A stretch of 64,000 bases of DNA, from assembly GCA_033439265.1 (NCBI GenBank), contig JAVTVX010000017.1, forward strand, positions 715,001 through 779,000. The letters are read 5' to 3'. Every line of letters starts with the position of its first letter. The stretch's first letter is position 1. A program made the position numbers and the translations under genes. Source of the DNA: Dillenia suffruticosa (lineage: Eukaryota; Streptophyta; Magnoliopsida; Dilleniales; Dilleniaceae). Shown here piece after piece: positions 1 through 11,089 of the stretch. The notes under the pieces were generated by a model. That model was not told the origin of the DNA. It saw only the letters and a list, made by a program, of their open reading frames with translations, and ran no database searches.

Positions 1-709
1 AACTTATTACGAATTTCGTCATTTCTAATTCTATCTCTTCTAGTTTTTTCACACATCCACCTAAATATTCTCATTTCTGTTACAACCATCTTTTGTTCTT
101 GTTATTGTTTAATAGCCTAACACTCAGTACCATATAATAGTGTAGATCTAACCGTCATTTTATAGAACTTTCCCTTCAGATGTAATGGTATCGTCCGATC
201 GCAAAGAACTCCGGATGCCTTTCTCCATTTCATTCAACCCGCTTGAATCCTATAGTTCACATCTCCATCTATATTGCCATCATTTTGAATAATAGTGCCT
301 AGATATCTAAATCGTTTATTTTTTTGGGACATCTTACCCATCTAATCTAATCTAATCGTTTCTTCATCATTTCTATAACTATCGCTAAACCTACATCTCA
401 TATATTCGGTTTTCGATCTACTCAATCTAAACCCTCTGGATTTTAGTGTGAATCTCCATAACTCTAGTTTAGCATTAACGCTCTCTCTAGTTTTATCAAC
501 TAGCACTATATCATCTGCAAAAAGCATACACCATGGTATTTCATCTTGAATATTTTTTGTAATTTCGTCTATCACTATTGCAAAAAAGAGGGGATTTAAT
601 ACCGAACCTTGATGGAGTCCAATGTTAATGGGAAAACTATCACTCAAACCCCCGCAAGTTCTAACGCCGGTTGTACCTCCCTCATACATATCTCTAATGA
701 GATTAATAC
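1..709 (-). pseudogene. RTE-type LINE reverse transcriptase, truncated
   Basis: This is the C-terminal half of the reverse transcriptase of a non-LTR retrotransposon, which normally copies element RNA at the nicked target. The open part (689-342) shows the palm region in order: IGLHQGS, then the catalytic FADD box (LFADDIVLVDKTR), then the RTE-typical GFRLSRSKTEYM. Reading on to base 1, the same strand gives matches to the thumb and connection region (RFRYLGT, then [12 protein letters not shown], then LLYGTEC), but with in-frame stops. The N-terminal endonuclease is absent because the right end stops at about 705-711, where the EIPR1-like repeat starts. The left end runs off the window. RTE clade is an inference from motif spacing and wording; the reverse transcriptase call itself is secure. 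Confidence 0.88.
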
Positions 710-929
710 ATTCAGGGTAAAAGGAGAAAATTTCATATAAGTTCTCCCTCTTCTTTGGTCCTTGTTATTCAATTGTCTATTTCTTTAGTGGGTCCCAGGA
801 AACTTTTTTATTGCATTGAAGTTTCACTCACTTGTTAAAAGCAAGAGAAAATGGAAATCCACAAAGTGTAAATATTTCAGTTGCAAGTTAGAAATTATTG
901 AATTAGTAACATATACTTTACGACAATAC

Positions 930-2330
930 CTGTGCAGTTTTCCTTGAGGAATCTAAGCTCCATAGTAGAAGATTTTCCTCATCAACGCTGATCAACTTAT
1001 TCTGCCTCCCAGACGGCCACCAGAGAACACTAAAGAAAGGGGTGGAATGTGAACTAGTTGAACAAATAGATCTAGGACTATAAAACTCAACTCAAATACA
1101 GCACTTCAACAACCAAGGCACAAAATATCCCTTTTTTTTTACAAACATATGCATAAATCTCAAGTTTATTTAACATAGGTTTGGCCATAGTGCACTCTAT
1201 TGGATAAGTTACGAGACTTTTATTTATTGGAATACACATCCAGTGAAAGAACGTGCCACATAAATTTAAATGGACACAACATAAGGAGTTTAAACCTTGT
1301 TAGCCAAGGTTTAATGCCTATGCTAGTGTTAAATCAATCAGAGGCTAGAGGATAACGCTTTAAATGTTTGCCTTATGTCATGCCTCCAATATGAAAAGTC
1401 TTTCAGATTCACAGTGTTGCACAAGGCATTATAATTGGCCGTATAACTCGGGAATCCGCCATATTGCTGCTCCGTATGTCTCACCTTCAATAATAGAAAA
1501 CCCCATTAATCAAATCTACCCTAAGGTATTACACCTTGTCGGACAAGATCGGGAGAAATTGTGCCTAATGATTGGCATGTTATGAAGGTCAAATTTGTCA
1601 GAACCTTGAAAGTCCCTCCAAGATCAAGAACCCTTACTTAATCAGAGTAAACAATTCTAAGAGATGGGTCTCAGTGGATTTCCGATTACAAGGTGGAGGC
1701 AAGAGTATGCAAAATTCATGGTGACAACAATCCACATAAACCCTAAAAAGAAAATCCAAAATAACAAGGGCGAAGATGATACATACCAGAAAAGAAAACG
1801 GTAGAGAAGATACGTTGATCGAAGGGACAAGAAGATAGGTCCCAGATCTCACTAGGGTGAGAAAACAAACCCTCGCAGATCAATTCCGATCCACCAGATG
1901 AAAGCCGGATCAGATGGACCTGAAAGATTCCCAGATATTTTTTTACCAAACTTCAAATTCAAGATCGAATATCCCCCGAATTAATCAAGCCCAATCAAAA
2001 TCGTAATCAAGGTTAGCAAAAAAATAATAAGTTAAATTAGAAGAAGACCTCGTTTTCTTCTTTGAGACTGAGGGTTCCAGTCAAGAAAGTGGTGTGATCA
2101 GTGTCTGCCTTCACATCCGAAATGCATCTGGCCTGGACGTGAAGATTCAGATCAAAATCGTAATAGAGTTTTGACCAAGATGGAGAGAGAGAGAGAGAGA
2201 AGTGTGGCTTTAGGGTTTGAGGGGAGAGTGTTTGACCTGATGCTTGAGACCATAGCCAATGCCCCAGCTCCTTCTTGATGCTGTGACCGTTACAACAGGT
2301 GGGCTCCTTCCACACCCCCCTCAAGACTCC
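930..2330 (-). pseudogene. EIPR1/TSSC1-like WD40 pseudogene, copy A (type D, 5' half)
   Basis: EIPR1 (TSSC1) is a WD40 protein that works with the EARP/GARP tethering complexes in endosome-Golgi traffic. The minus strand holds exon-sized matches with good splice sites: exon 1 remnant ending at 2237 (GIGYGLKHQ then GT), exon 2 2132-2048 (ARCISDVKADTDHTTFLTG), exon 3 1919-1787 (HLIRLSSGGSELICEGLF and DQRIFSTVF), exon 4 near 1485-1435 (TYGAAIWRIPELYGQ) and exon 5 1030-930 (KLISVDEENLLLWSLDSS). The start codon region is deleted: the 5' UTR sequence joins directly to codon 7 or so, removing ATG and the first residues, and exon 4 is cut short. No later exons follow, so most of the WD propeller is missing. 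The homologous repeat block begins at 711. The family call is from memory of plant EIPR1 sequences and is strong. Confidence 0.82.
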
Positions 2331-2334
2331 TCAA

Positions 2335-3440
2335 AATACTTCTATAGATCCGCCCCTCGCCTCTAGTATAAATCTTACTATTTCTCTCTCTCTCTCTTTT
2401 CTTTTCCCTTTTTACCCTTGCCCATTATTTGGCGTGACTAAAGATAATGCTAGGAAGAATACGAAGTCTAAATTATTATAAGTTGACCAATTTTAAATAT
2501 TTAGTTAAAACAAATAAAATATGTTAATATTTAAATTTTAGAATCCGTAAACTCGTTATAATATAAGGTCATATAAAATTTGATTTATTTATTATTATTA
2601 AGTGAACATAATAAAATTTATTAATAACATTTCAAAAATATTTGTCCCCTCTGGTGAGACTAAAATTTGATAAGAAAAATATGAATTTGATTACATAAAA
2701 TATTCATAGTTCCTTCTGGTTAGAAAATTTGAATTTATAGTTTTGAGTTTGGAATTTTTTGATTCCTATTATGGGTATCTGAAATCAAATTTTGACTAAT
2801 TTGATTTAAATGTCTGTGAGATCCTATTTATGAGTCGACTCTTTCAGCATAATTTTTTTCATTTCACTGAATTAACTGTGTATTGATTACCTATTCATCT
2901 TCAAGAGATCAAGTAGCCGCAACTCAATAAAGAGAGTCCGTGATTAAAATGAATCACCCCCCATTTTTTTATATGTTCCGAAACAGAATGGTTTTTTATT
3001 TTAAGGAAACAAGGTTGAATAAGATTCAATTTCAAATATAATGTATAACTGTAATATATCAAAGTGACTAAAATATAGTTTCTGAGATTCAAGAACTAAA
3101 TATTGAATTTCGATTAAACACTAACACATTTGATTTACAATTTGAAAATATACCTCTAAAAATGGTAACAATAATATAATAATTACAAAATCATAAGAAA
3201 ATTCATTATTGTATCGAAATTATTTTGGGTCATATACAAAGTCAAGCAAGCCCATATGTAATTTTTCACCGGGAGGAAAGAAAACTTTGCCGGAGATGTG
3301 AAACCATAAACTTAAAACCAATTTCAATTTCAATTTCAAATACCACCATGGTAGAATCGCAAATCCCGATCATCAAATTCCAAATCCTCAAGCCCCCGCT
3401 CGTCTTCATCCTCTTCATCCTCATGCCCCGATTCATCATC
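2335..3440. repeat. Upstream flank of copy A, part of the tandem unit; no gene
   Basis: AT-rich DNA without a convincing gene. It begins with the CT-rich presumed promoter of the EIPR1-like copy (about 2340-2420). That block recurs at 9425-9520 and 30300-30420 and, in a variant form, at 7310-7440 and 27300-27425. The stretch 2900-3350 is repeated at about 10650-11060 upstream of the second F-box gene's 3' end. Nothing else is recognised. Confidence 0.6.
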
Positions 3441-3441
3441 A

Positions 3442-4465
3442 TCATACTTCATCCGAATCCGAGGTATATAAATACGGGTCTACCTCTGACTCAAAATCCT
3501 GAGCATGAGTGAATTCATTGGAATCTCTCACTTCCACCACAATCTGTGGGCCCAATACTGTTAGACTTGGGTACTCGTGAATGTGGTTAGCCAAGTCCAC
3601 TTTCCAACAACCTCTCAAGTCCAAATGTCGGAGATGTGAACAGCTTGAGAGAATTTTTAGAATACTTTCATTTTGGAATTTAAGGTAGTTGATTCGGAGA
3701 AATTTGAGTTTGTGCATGGCGGCGGCTATGGCAACAATCTCTTCATCCTGTGAGATTTCGTCAAATAGATTGTTTGGGAGCACGCGGCGGCACAAACCCT
3801 CTAGTGGGCAGTTCTTTCCGACGGCCTCTAGGGTTTGAGCTCCCACGTTCATACAATAGCTTAAATCTAAAAATCTTAAATTAGAAAATCTTCCGGCATG
3901 CTCTACCACTACGGCGTCACTCATTCTTCCTTCGGGTACTAATAATTTCTCAAGCGTTACCACTGTCCAAAAAATAAGCAAATATTATCGATAAGTGAAC
4001 AAATATTTCTATACCCCAACCTTTTTTTATTCACTGTCCTAATATAAAATTTTCAATTCCTATCAGCAACCCAAAAAAAAAAAAAAAGACAGAGAGAAAA
4101 TATGTAATATTAGAAAGAAATCAACAAATTGTGTGCTAAAAATACTTACTCTCAGCAACGAGAGAGAATAGAGTGTCATTCTCCAGACCTGCGATGCAGA
4201 GACTACGTAAACATCCAGATGATCGATTGAGGAGAAATCGCAGCATCCGCTCAACCATGGCAGTATCCCCAGCATGCTCAAGACACCATTTTCCGAGGTC
4301 CACGTCTTTCCAGCTGCAAGGATCCATCACTGCGTTTCCCCATGACTTGCACAAGCTTGGAACTACACCAAGTTTTTCTTTCAGAGGCACTTCGTTCATT
4401 ATGGCGGCAAGAACATCGGCAGGTAGCTCGGCCCATCGCGGATACCCATTTCCCATATTTTCCAT
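3442..4465 (-). CDS. F-box/LRR protein, copy 1 (shortened C-terminus)
   Basis: Two exons, 4465-4150 and 3962-3442, joined by a 187-bp intron (donor GTAAGT, acceptor CAG), give 278 residues. The N-terminus is an F-box (about residues 10-55: WAELPADVLAAIMNEVP, then SLCKSW, then DPCSWKDVDL), which in this family binds SKP1 in an SCF ubiquitin ligase. The rest is a short leucine-rich region (FSNLRFLDLSYCMN, HKLKFLRINYLKFQ, CSHLRHLDLRGCW) for substrate choice. It resembles the plant SKIP1 / At3g48880-like F-box group, an inference. The reading frame ends just after YTSDSDE because of one extra base relative to copy 2, so the acidic tail is lost. It is otherwise intact. The substrate is unknown. 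Confidence 0.8.
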
Positions 4466-4469
4466 CTAA

Positions 4470-6720
4470 TTAATTTTCATTCAAAACAACGACTTGAGAC
4501 AGAAAGAAATAAGAAAAAAAAATAAAATAAAATGCATATCAATCTTCGTCATGGATTTAATATAGTAAAATAAATTTTTTTTTAATTATTTTTCTGTGTT
4601 AGTTTAAAGGTTATTTTCTCAGGAACATTATTTTGAATGTTAAAAAATTGAGATTAGAGGTTGTGATTAGTGTAAGAAAGAACCATTAATAAGATCAATA
4701 AAAAATGCGTTACCACAAGCTCGGATCAATGTTTTCAATCATCACAAGCTATATATTAAGATTTAAACACTAAAAATTCATAAACCCCTAAAGGCAAAAG
4801 AACAAATCCCACCTAATCTATCACACAAAAAGGCAAATCAAAAGAAAGAATTGCATGGTTAAAAGATATATATAAATGTATATTATTTAATCAATTTGAG
4901 TGATACTTTTTCATAATTAAATTTAGCATGAGAAAGAAAAATCTACAAAGAATAAATTTTCTATATTAAAATATGCTTTTAATGAGTATCAGATACAACA
5001 AATTAGAATCATTAAATAACATTAAAACAAAATAAAATATGTCAGAACAAATACAAAACTCATCTTATAAATCATCACCAAAAGTCAAAATTAAAATCCT
5101 TAAACCCCTCGAAAAGAGGAATAAAACCTATCAAATCGATTAACTAAAAGCGAATTAATAAGAAAAAATTGCATGGTTGGAAGAAAAAAATGCTATTGCT
5201 CATACTAAACTTGACCCGTTTTTATATAACTAAATATAGCCCGAAAAAGAAATACGGGTGGGGAAGAGTTCCATGTTAAAGATACCACATGAAAGCTTCT
5301 CCTCTCAAACCAATAACACCAAAGCAGAACAATAGGAAGAAATGCATGATTGAAAAATCGGACGGCAGAAATATAGGGAAATGATTATATGAACAATAAC
5401 AAGAAAAATGTTTAGAAATGAAAGTAAACCAATAAACAGCAACTGGGATTGCAGAGACTCACCTTAAGATGAATATAGTATTCGAAATTGACAAGAAAAC
5501 AAAGCCCTCAAAACCAGGGAATCACTCTCTTAGCACAAAATAAAAGACTTAATATAGATGTGACGTACAAAAAGTGCACATATAGTGTGCTTTATATATT
5601 GGTTACAATCCATCAACTTTCTATAATTTTTATAAAATGATGAAGACTATTGAATCGTTATTTAATAGAAATGAATTATCTTCCTATCATACTTTATAAA
5701 AAATAGTCACCGTTAGATGAGAATAAAACAGCCAATAAACTCCATAAATGTCAATATATAAAAGTTAGGGGAGAAAAACCCAATAAATCGGTATTATCTT
5801 TTAAGAGAAATATAGGGAAATGAATATATAAACAATAAGAAGAAAAATGTCTAGAAATAAATATATAAACAATTAGGAGAAAAATTAGAAACGAAAGTAA
5901 ACCAACTTAGAGCACTTATATCGAAAAGATTCACCTTAAAATTAAATAGTAAAACAACAATAGAGTTGAGAGAAACAATAGTATTTGAAATTAAAAATAA
6001 AATAAAATAAAATAAAAAGAAGAAACAAAAACAAAAGCAAAGCTCTCAAAACTTTATATTGATATGGATTATAAAAAAGGAACATATGGTGTGTTTTTTT
6101 ATATTAGTTATAATTCACAAACCTTTTCTATAAACCCTATAAAAAAATAACCCTTCGAAACACTAACCCGTTGGATCATATTTTCTCATATAAGCCAATA
6201 CTATTCCAATATTGGATAGTATGTGGGGTCCCAATATCGACCGTCTATAGCTCAAACAGATTCAACACGATTTAAATAGAAGTTGCGTTGAGACTTTTCG
6301 TATAAGTAAATAAAAAAAATTAAAATTTTAAAATTTTTTTAAAAAAAAAAAATTAAGGTGTTCAGATTATAATGGCAAAATCGATCTTCTACACGATGAA
6401 GAGTTTTCAATATAAATTAGACAAAAATTAATAATAAAAAAGAAATTTAGAAAATTTTATTATTTTATTTAATCTTTCTGCAGTTTACATATCCTTCTTT
6501 ATCTGTTTTTTTAGAACATTAAACGTTTAAACATGTTAGAAAAAAGAAAAAATACTGTCATTTTGTGAAATATCATAAGCCTCACCATATATCATACTAG
6601 GAAATAAGCAGCACGTTGATAAATTAAAATATATTTTTTGTAAAAATGTTGGGTTTTGCATGTAACAACTAATTTTTTTAATAAAATAAACTTAAATTAT
6701 AATTAAATTAATTATATATA
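4470..6720. repeat. AT-rich downstream flank of tandem unit 1 (paired with 12700-15960)
   Basis: No gene recognised. The block is upstream of F-box copy 1 and is collinear with 12700-15960. Shared landmarks are the ATCAATGTTTTCAATCATCA stretch (about 4728 and 12952), the 'gaaagcttctcctctcaaacc' region (about 5292 and 13897), the 'ccaatattggatagtatgtgg' region (about 6206 and 15356) and the closing attaaattaatta (about 6702 and 15934). It keeps the empty site for the SINE found at 14398 in unit 2 (around 5821-5840). Confidence 0.72.
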
Positions 6721-6784
6721 TATATTTTTTAAAAATGTCTTATCTTCCAAGGAATATTTGCTCCATATTTGAGTGTGGCAGTGG

Positions 6785-6935
6785 CTTTTTTCGTTGTCCC
6801 ATATATATATATATGTGTATGTGTATATATGTATGTATACAAATATATATGTATGTATATGTATATATATGTGTGTATATATATATGAATGTATATGTAT
6901 ATATATATATGTATGTATATGTATATGCTTTTTTG
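6785..6935. repeat. Cryptic (TA/TG)n simple-sequence repeat
   Basis: An impure alternation of tatata, tgtatg and tgtgta over about 150 bp, at the edge of the duplicated block. The apparent open frames on both strands here (Tyr/Ile/His-rich) are products of the repeat and not genes. Confidence 0.85.
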
Positions 6936-7134
6936 CAGCACATAAAAATGTGCTACTTATGTTAAGCAAAAAATATGTCACAATACTCATTTTGGTCAAG
7001 GTCATGGTCACGACAAGCAAGAGTGGAACTCTGTTATATTTTAACTTAATAAAGAAAAACACTGCTAAAGCTTAGTCATGACCAAGCTTTGTACTAGGAA
7101 TAGAAAAGGCTACTTGTGTTTTATCTAACCCCAA

Positions 7135-7300
7135 TACCTGAGGTCAATACCTGAGGAACGCCCCTGCATATTTTCCACCCGGCTGAGAAGTTTGAACAGT
7201 GAAGACGCTCTTCTTCTCTGAAGTGGGGTGGTCATTCAGCTCCTTCTTCATGCTGTGACCGATGCAACAGGTTGTAGGCTCCTTGCATATCCCTGCCACT
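7135..7300 (-). pseudogene. EIPR1-like pseudogene, copy B1 (exon 1 fragment, type C)
   Basis: Only the 5' UTR and the start of exon 1 remain: the minus strand reads MQGRSSGI and is then replaced by a local duplication (cctcaggtattg twice) before the homology ends at about 7135. Exons 2-5 are absent. The 5' UTR landmarks (ggctgagaagtttgaacagtgaag, gatgctgtgaccg) match copies C and D. The block continues on the right into the type C upstream sequence shared with 27280-27960, which shows it is the remnant of the third element of tandem unit 1. Confidence 0.72.
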
Positions 7301-7309
7301 CTCCTCCAC

Positions 7310-8064
7310 TAATTAGATTAAATCAACATGCTTCTATTTTCTGTTACTCGTAGATCTGCCCCTCGTGTATAAATATTACTATTTCTTCCCCCCCACTCCC
7401 TTTCTCTCCCTTTTTTTTTTCTTTTTCCCTTTCCACTTGCATGTAAGACAAGGAAAGAATATTTAAGAAACAAAAGTAACATAAAATTCATTTGAACTGC
7501 AAGAAAACTTCGTAAATAAAGGAGATGCAAAGAACTAAAGCTTGGCATCCCTTAGCAAAGCCTTCCATAAAAACTGCAATCTCTAATTTCTATTTAACCT
7601 AATTTTCCTGCTTTTGGATTTCTTGAAATTCATTTTGTTTTTATCTCGAGTCTGAATTAAATTGTAAATCAATTTGAACGATCGCAGTAACGTTTTTTCA
7701 AGCTTCAAGGTGAACAATATATCAGTTATGTTGTTTCTCATGTCACAAGTAGTTCCAAGTGCCAATTGCTTTCCTATTGAGCATCCATATCTTTTTGAAG
7801 AATCTTACATTACAAGCCGAGTAGGTAAGAATGTGAAAAATTACAGGAGAGTTGAAAATGAAGTTGGGGCAAAGATTATATCAATACCATACAGAGAATT
7901 CGGTTAAATTCAACAACATCAAGAAGGGTCATGGCTTGGGCATCAAGTACCAGATTGAATAATAGATGAAAATTAGAGAACCAAGAGTATAGTAAGAATA
8001 ATCAAAGATATCAAACAACCAGGGGAACCAGGAAAGATGTTCATGGAAGATATCTAAATTTGAC
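7310..8064. repeat. Type C upstream block, duplicated at about 27290-28119
   Basis: A CT-rich promoter-like start (7370-7440), then unique-looking sequence that is repeated almost whole at 27350-28119. Both copies hold a plus-strand stretch reading VVPSANCFPIEHPYLFEES (or the close variant in the second copy) directly after a possible CAG acceptor (clear in the second copy at about 27768). I do not recognise it. The second copy is interrupted by an AT-rich insertion, so it may be a gene fragment or chance. Confidence 0.6.
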
Positions 8065-9045
8065 AATACATTCAGGGTAAACACAGAAAATATTCATATA
8101 AGATCTCCCTCTTCTTTGGTCCTTGTGATTCAATTGTCTATTTCTTTAGTGGGTCCACGGTAACGTCTTTATTGCATTGAAGTTTCACTCACTGGTTAAA
8201 AGCAAGAGAAAATGGAAATCCACAAAATGTGAATGTGTCAGTTGCGAGTTAGAAAGTATTGAATCAGTAACATATATTTTATGACAATACCCGTGCAGCT
8301 TTCGGTGAGGAATCTGAGCTCCATAGTAGAAGATTTTCCTCATCGATGCTGATCAACTTATTCTGCCTTCCAGACAGCCACCAGAGAACACCATAGGGGA
8401 GATAGAATGTTAACTAGTTGAAGAAATAGATCTAGGACTATAAAACTCAACTCCAGTACAGCACTTCAACCACCTAAGCTCAAAATATCCTCATTTTTTT
8501 TTTCTTTTTTACAAAGATATGGATAGATCTCCAGTTTATTACACATTGATTTGGCCATAGTGCACTCTATTACATAAGTTACAGGACTTTTATTTATTGG
8601 AATACACATCCAGAGCAAGAACTTGCCACATAAATTTAAATGGACACCACATAAGGAGTTTAAACCTTGTTAACCAAGGTTATATGCTTACACCACTGTT
8701 AAATCAATCAGAGACTAGAGGACAACACTTCAAACATTTGCCTTATGACTGCTGCACAAGGCATTACAACTACATTAGAAATATGACAGTGGATGTCATC
8801 CTTGGCAAGACGATCATCCAGTCCAAGCTATTACCATCTGCATGTTATGAGTTAACTACAACAATACAACCATGCAATCATTCCATGACAAACAAAACCA
8901 ACAGCTTTTAAGAGTTCAATCAAGTTAATCAAATGTCTAGTCACCATAGCCCCCAGTGCAATTCTAACAGATGGGTCCCAGTGGATCACCGATTACAATG
9001 TGGAGGCAAAAGTATGCAAAATTCATGGTGACAACAATCCACGGA
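8065..9045 (-). pseudogene. EIPR1-like pseudogene, copy B2 (type D, exon 5 only)
   Basis: Collinear with the 3' part of copies A and D from the 'acattcagggtaaa' landmark. Exon 5 survives at about 8388-8292 on the minus strand (encoding the LISIDEENLLLWSSDSS-like WD stretch). Compared with copy D, about 500 bp holding exon 4 is deleted at about 8975. Homology then stops at 9045, so exons 1-3 are gone, and only the promoter-like CT block resumes at about 9425. It cannot encode a WD40 protein. Confidence 0.75.
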
Positions 9046-10424
9046 AACATTTAAAAAAATTATTTCAAAACCTGGCGAACAGATTCCCTTCTTAAAAATA
9101 ACTTTTTTAGTAAATAAAAATTTAAAAAATAACTTTAAAAAAAAACTCTTTAAGAGGAACTTTTTCTTTTTCTTATTTTTTATACCTCATCTTTTTAGAA
9201 AATATGTTTTTTTTTATTTTATTTATATTCTCACTTGAAAAATATGAAATTTTAAGTATATTCATGTCATAAATTTATTTACTCTCGTATTCTTTTTTTA
9301 ACTTTAATTTTATTTTAAAAATTATAAAATTTATTTATTTTAAATTATTAATTTCTACTTCTTCTTTCAACTTTCAAAAGAGAAGAAAAACTAAAATAAA
9401 TCCCATCAAACGAGCATTTTATTTTCTCTCACTCGTGGATCCGCTCCTAGCCTCCCGGATAAATATTACCATCTCTCTCTCTTTTTTCTTTTCCCTTTTT
9501 GCCCTTGCCTATTATTTGGAGTGACTAAATATAATGCTAGATAAAATAAAATAATGTGATGATCTATATTATAATAATTCAACTAATTTTAAATATTTAG
9601 TTTAATTAAATAAAATATACTAATTATTTGATTCAAAATTGATGAATACTAATACGATATAAAATTTGATTTATTTTATATTATTAAATGAACATAATAA
9701 AATTTATTTGTCCATCCTCCGGTGAGATTAAAATTTGATAGGAAAAATTATGAATTCAATTACTTATAATGATCAGAGTTACTTTTAGTTAAAAAAATTT
9801 GAATTTTTAGTTTTGCGTTTTGAATTCTTTTTTTATTATTCTTGATATTTTCTTTCTTCTCAACATAAAACATGTAAACAATAAGGGAAAATGTACAAAT
9901 TACTAAAAAAAAATAAAATTATATTACTATTATATCCTCTTTATAAAATAGATTATAACTTAAGTGTGTATTAAATTTTGATAAATGAGCAAATTTCTTC
10001 TTAGTAATAAAATTTTTAAATCACCAATATAGAAAGAGCTTAAATATTATATCTGTTAGTTGAACTAAAATAAATTTTTGAATATTTATCAATTTTATGT
10101 CATACATTGAATTTGATAAAATTGTAAAAATGCATATAGTTTGTAGTTTTTTATTTTTTATTTTTTTATTTTTTTTGATTTTGACACTATCGGTATACAT
10201 CCATGACTCGTACCAAAATAACTTATTGATATGCTACCCTAACTTATATGATTTTCATGATATTTATGCACAAGTCAATCTTCGGCCGAGAGAGAAGGGC
10301 GAGAGAGGAATTGGGCCTACCCCCTGATGAGAAAAATTAGTGTACATATTTAACATACGACAATATTTTTTCATTTCAAATCTTCATTTTTTTAAATAAA
10401 TTTAGTGATTTCAGATTCAAATTC

Positions 10425-10471
<47 letters not shown>

Positions 10472-11060
10472 CATTTCAAAATATTTTTATTTTTGAAACA
10501 TTTTTAAAACGTTTAACATACTAACTAGTCCACTGTCTTTCCAATTAATGTGGGACAGACCCTCCCATTCTTTTTTACCTTTAAGATTTTTTTATTTTTT
10601 TATTTTTTTTTTTCCCTTAGAAAACCTCCCCACTCATCTTCGGGAAACCCGTAAAGGCAATTAAATAAACCGAGTCCGTGATTAAAGAATTACCCCATAT
10701 TTTTGCTTATTTCGGTATAAAGTGGTTTTTCATTTTAAGGAAACAAGGTTGAATAAGATTCAATTTCAAATATAATGTATAATAGATCAAACAGACTAAA
10801 TTAATTCAAGATTTAAATGTTGAATTTTGATTTATAATTAGAAAATATATCTCTAAAAATAGTAACAATAATATAATAATTCCAAACTCATAAGAAAATT
10901 CATTATAGTATCAGAATTACAAAGAGACATCTATAAAGTCAAGCCCATATGTTATTGTTTTCAGAGAGGAAAGAAAACTTTGCCGGAGACATGAAACCAT
11001 AAATTTAAAACTTAATTATTGAAAGAGAATTTAACTCTTACCAAATCCGTCTTGAATATC
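9046..11060. other. AT-rich spacer; no gene recognised
   Basis: The first ~375 bp replace the deleted exons of copy B2 and are A/T homopolymer-rich. From about 9425 the sequence follows the upstream flank of copies A and D, then about 10650-11060 follows 2900-3350. A pure (AT)n tract of about 40 bp lies at 10430-10468. Small open frames here look random. Confidence 0.6.
10430..10468. repeat. (AT)n microsatellite
   Basis: An uninterrupted run of AT dinucleotides of roughly 38 bp, likely to be length-polymorphic. Confidence 0.9.
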
Positions 11061-11089
11061 ACCATGGTATGATCACAAATCCCAAATTA

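Noticed and set aside
6712-7075. Tyr/Ile/His-rich frames on both strands
   Set aside because: They arise from the TA/TG simple repeat and have no domain or splice context.
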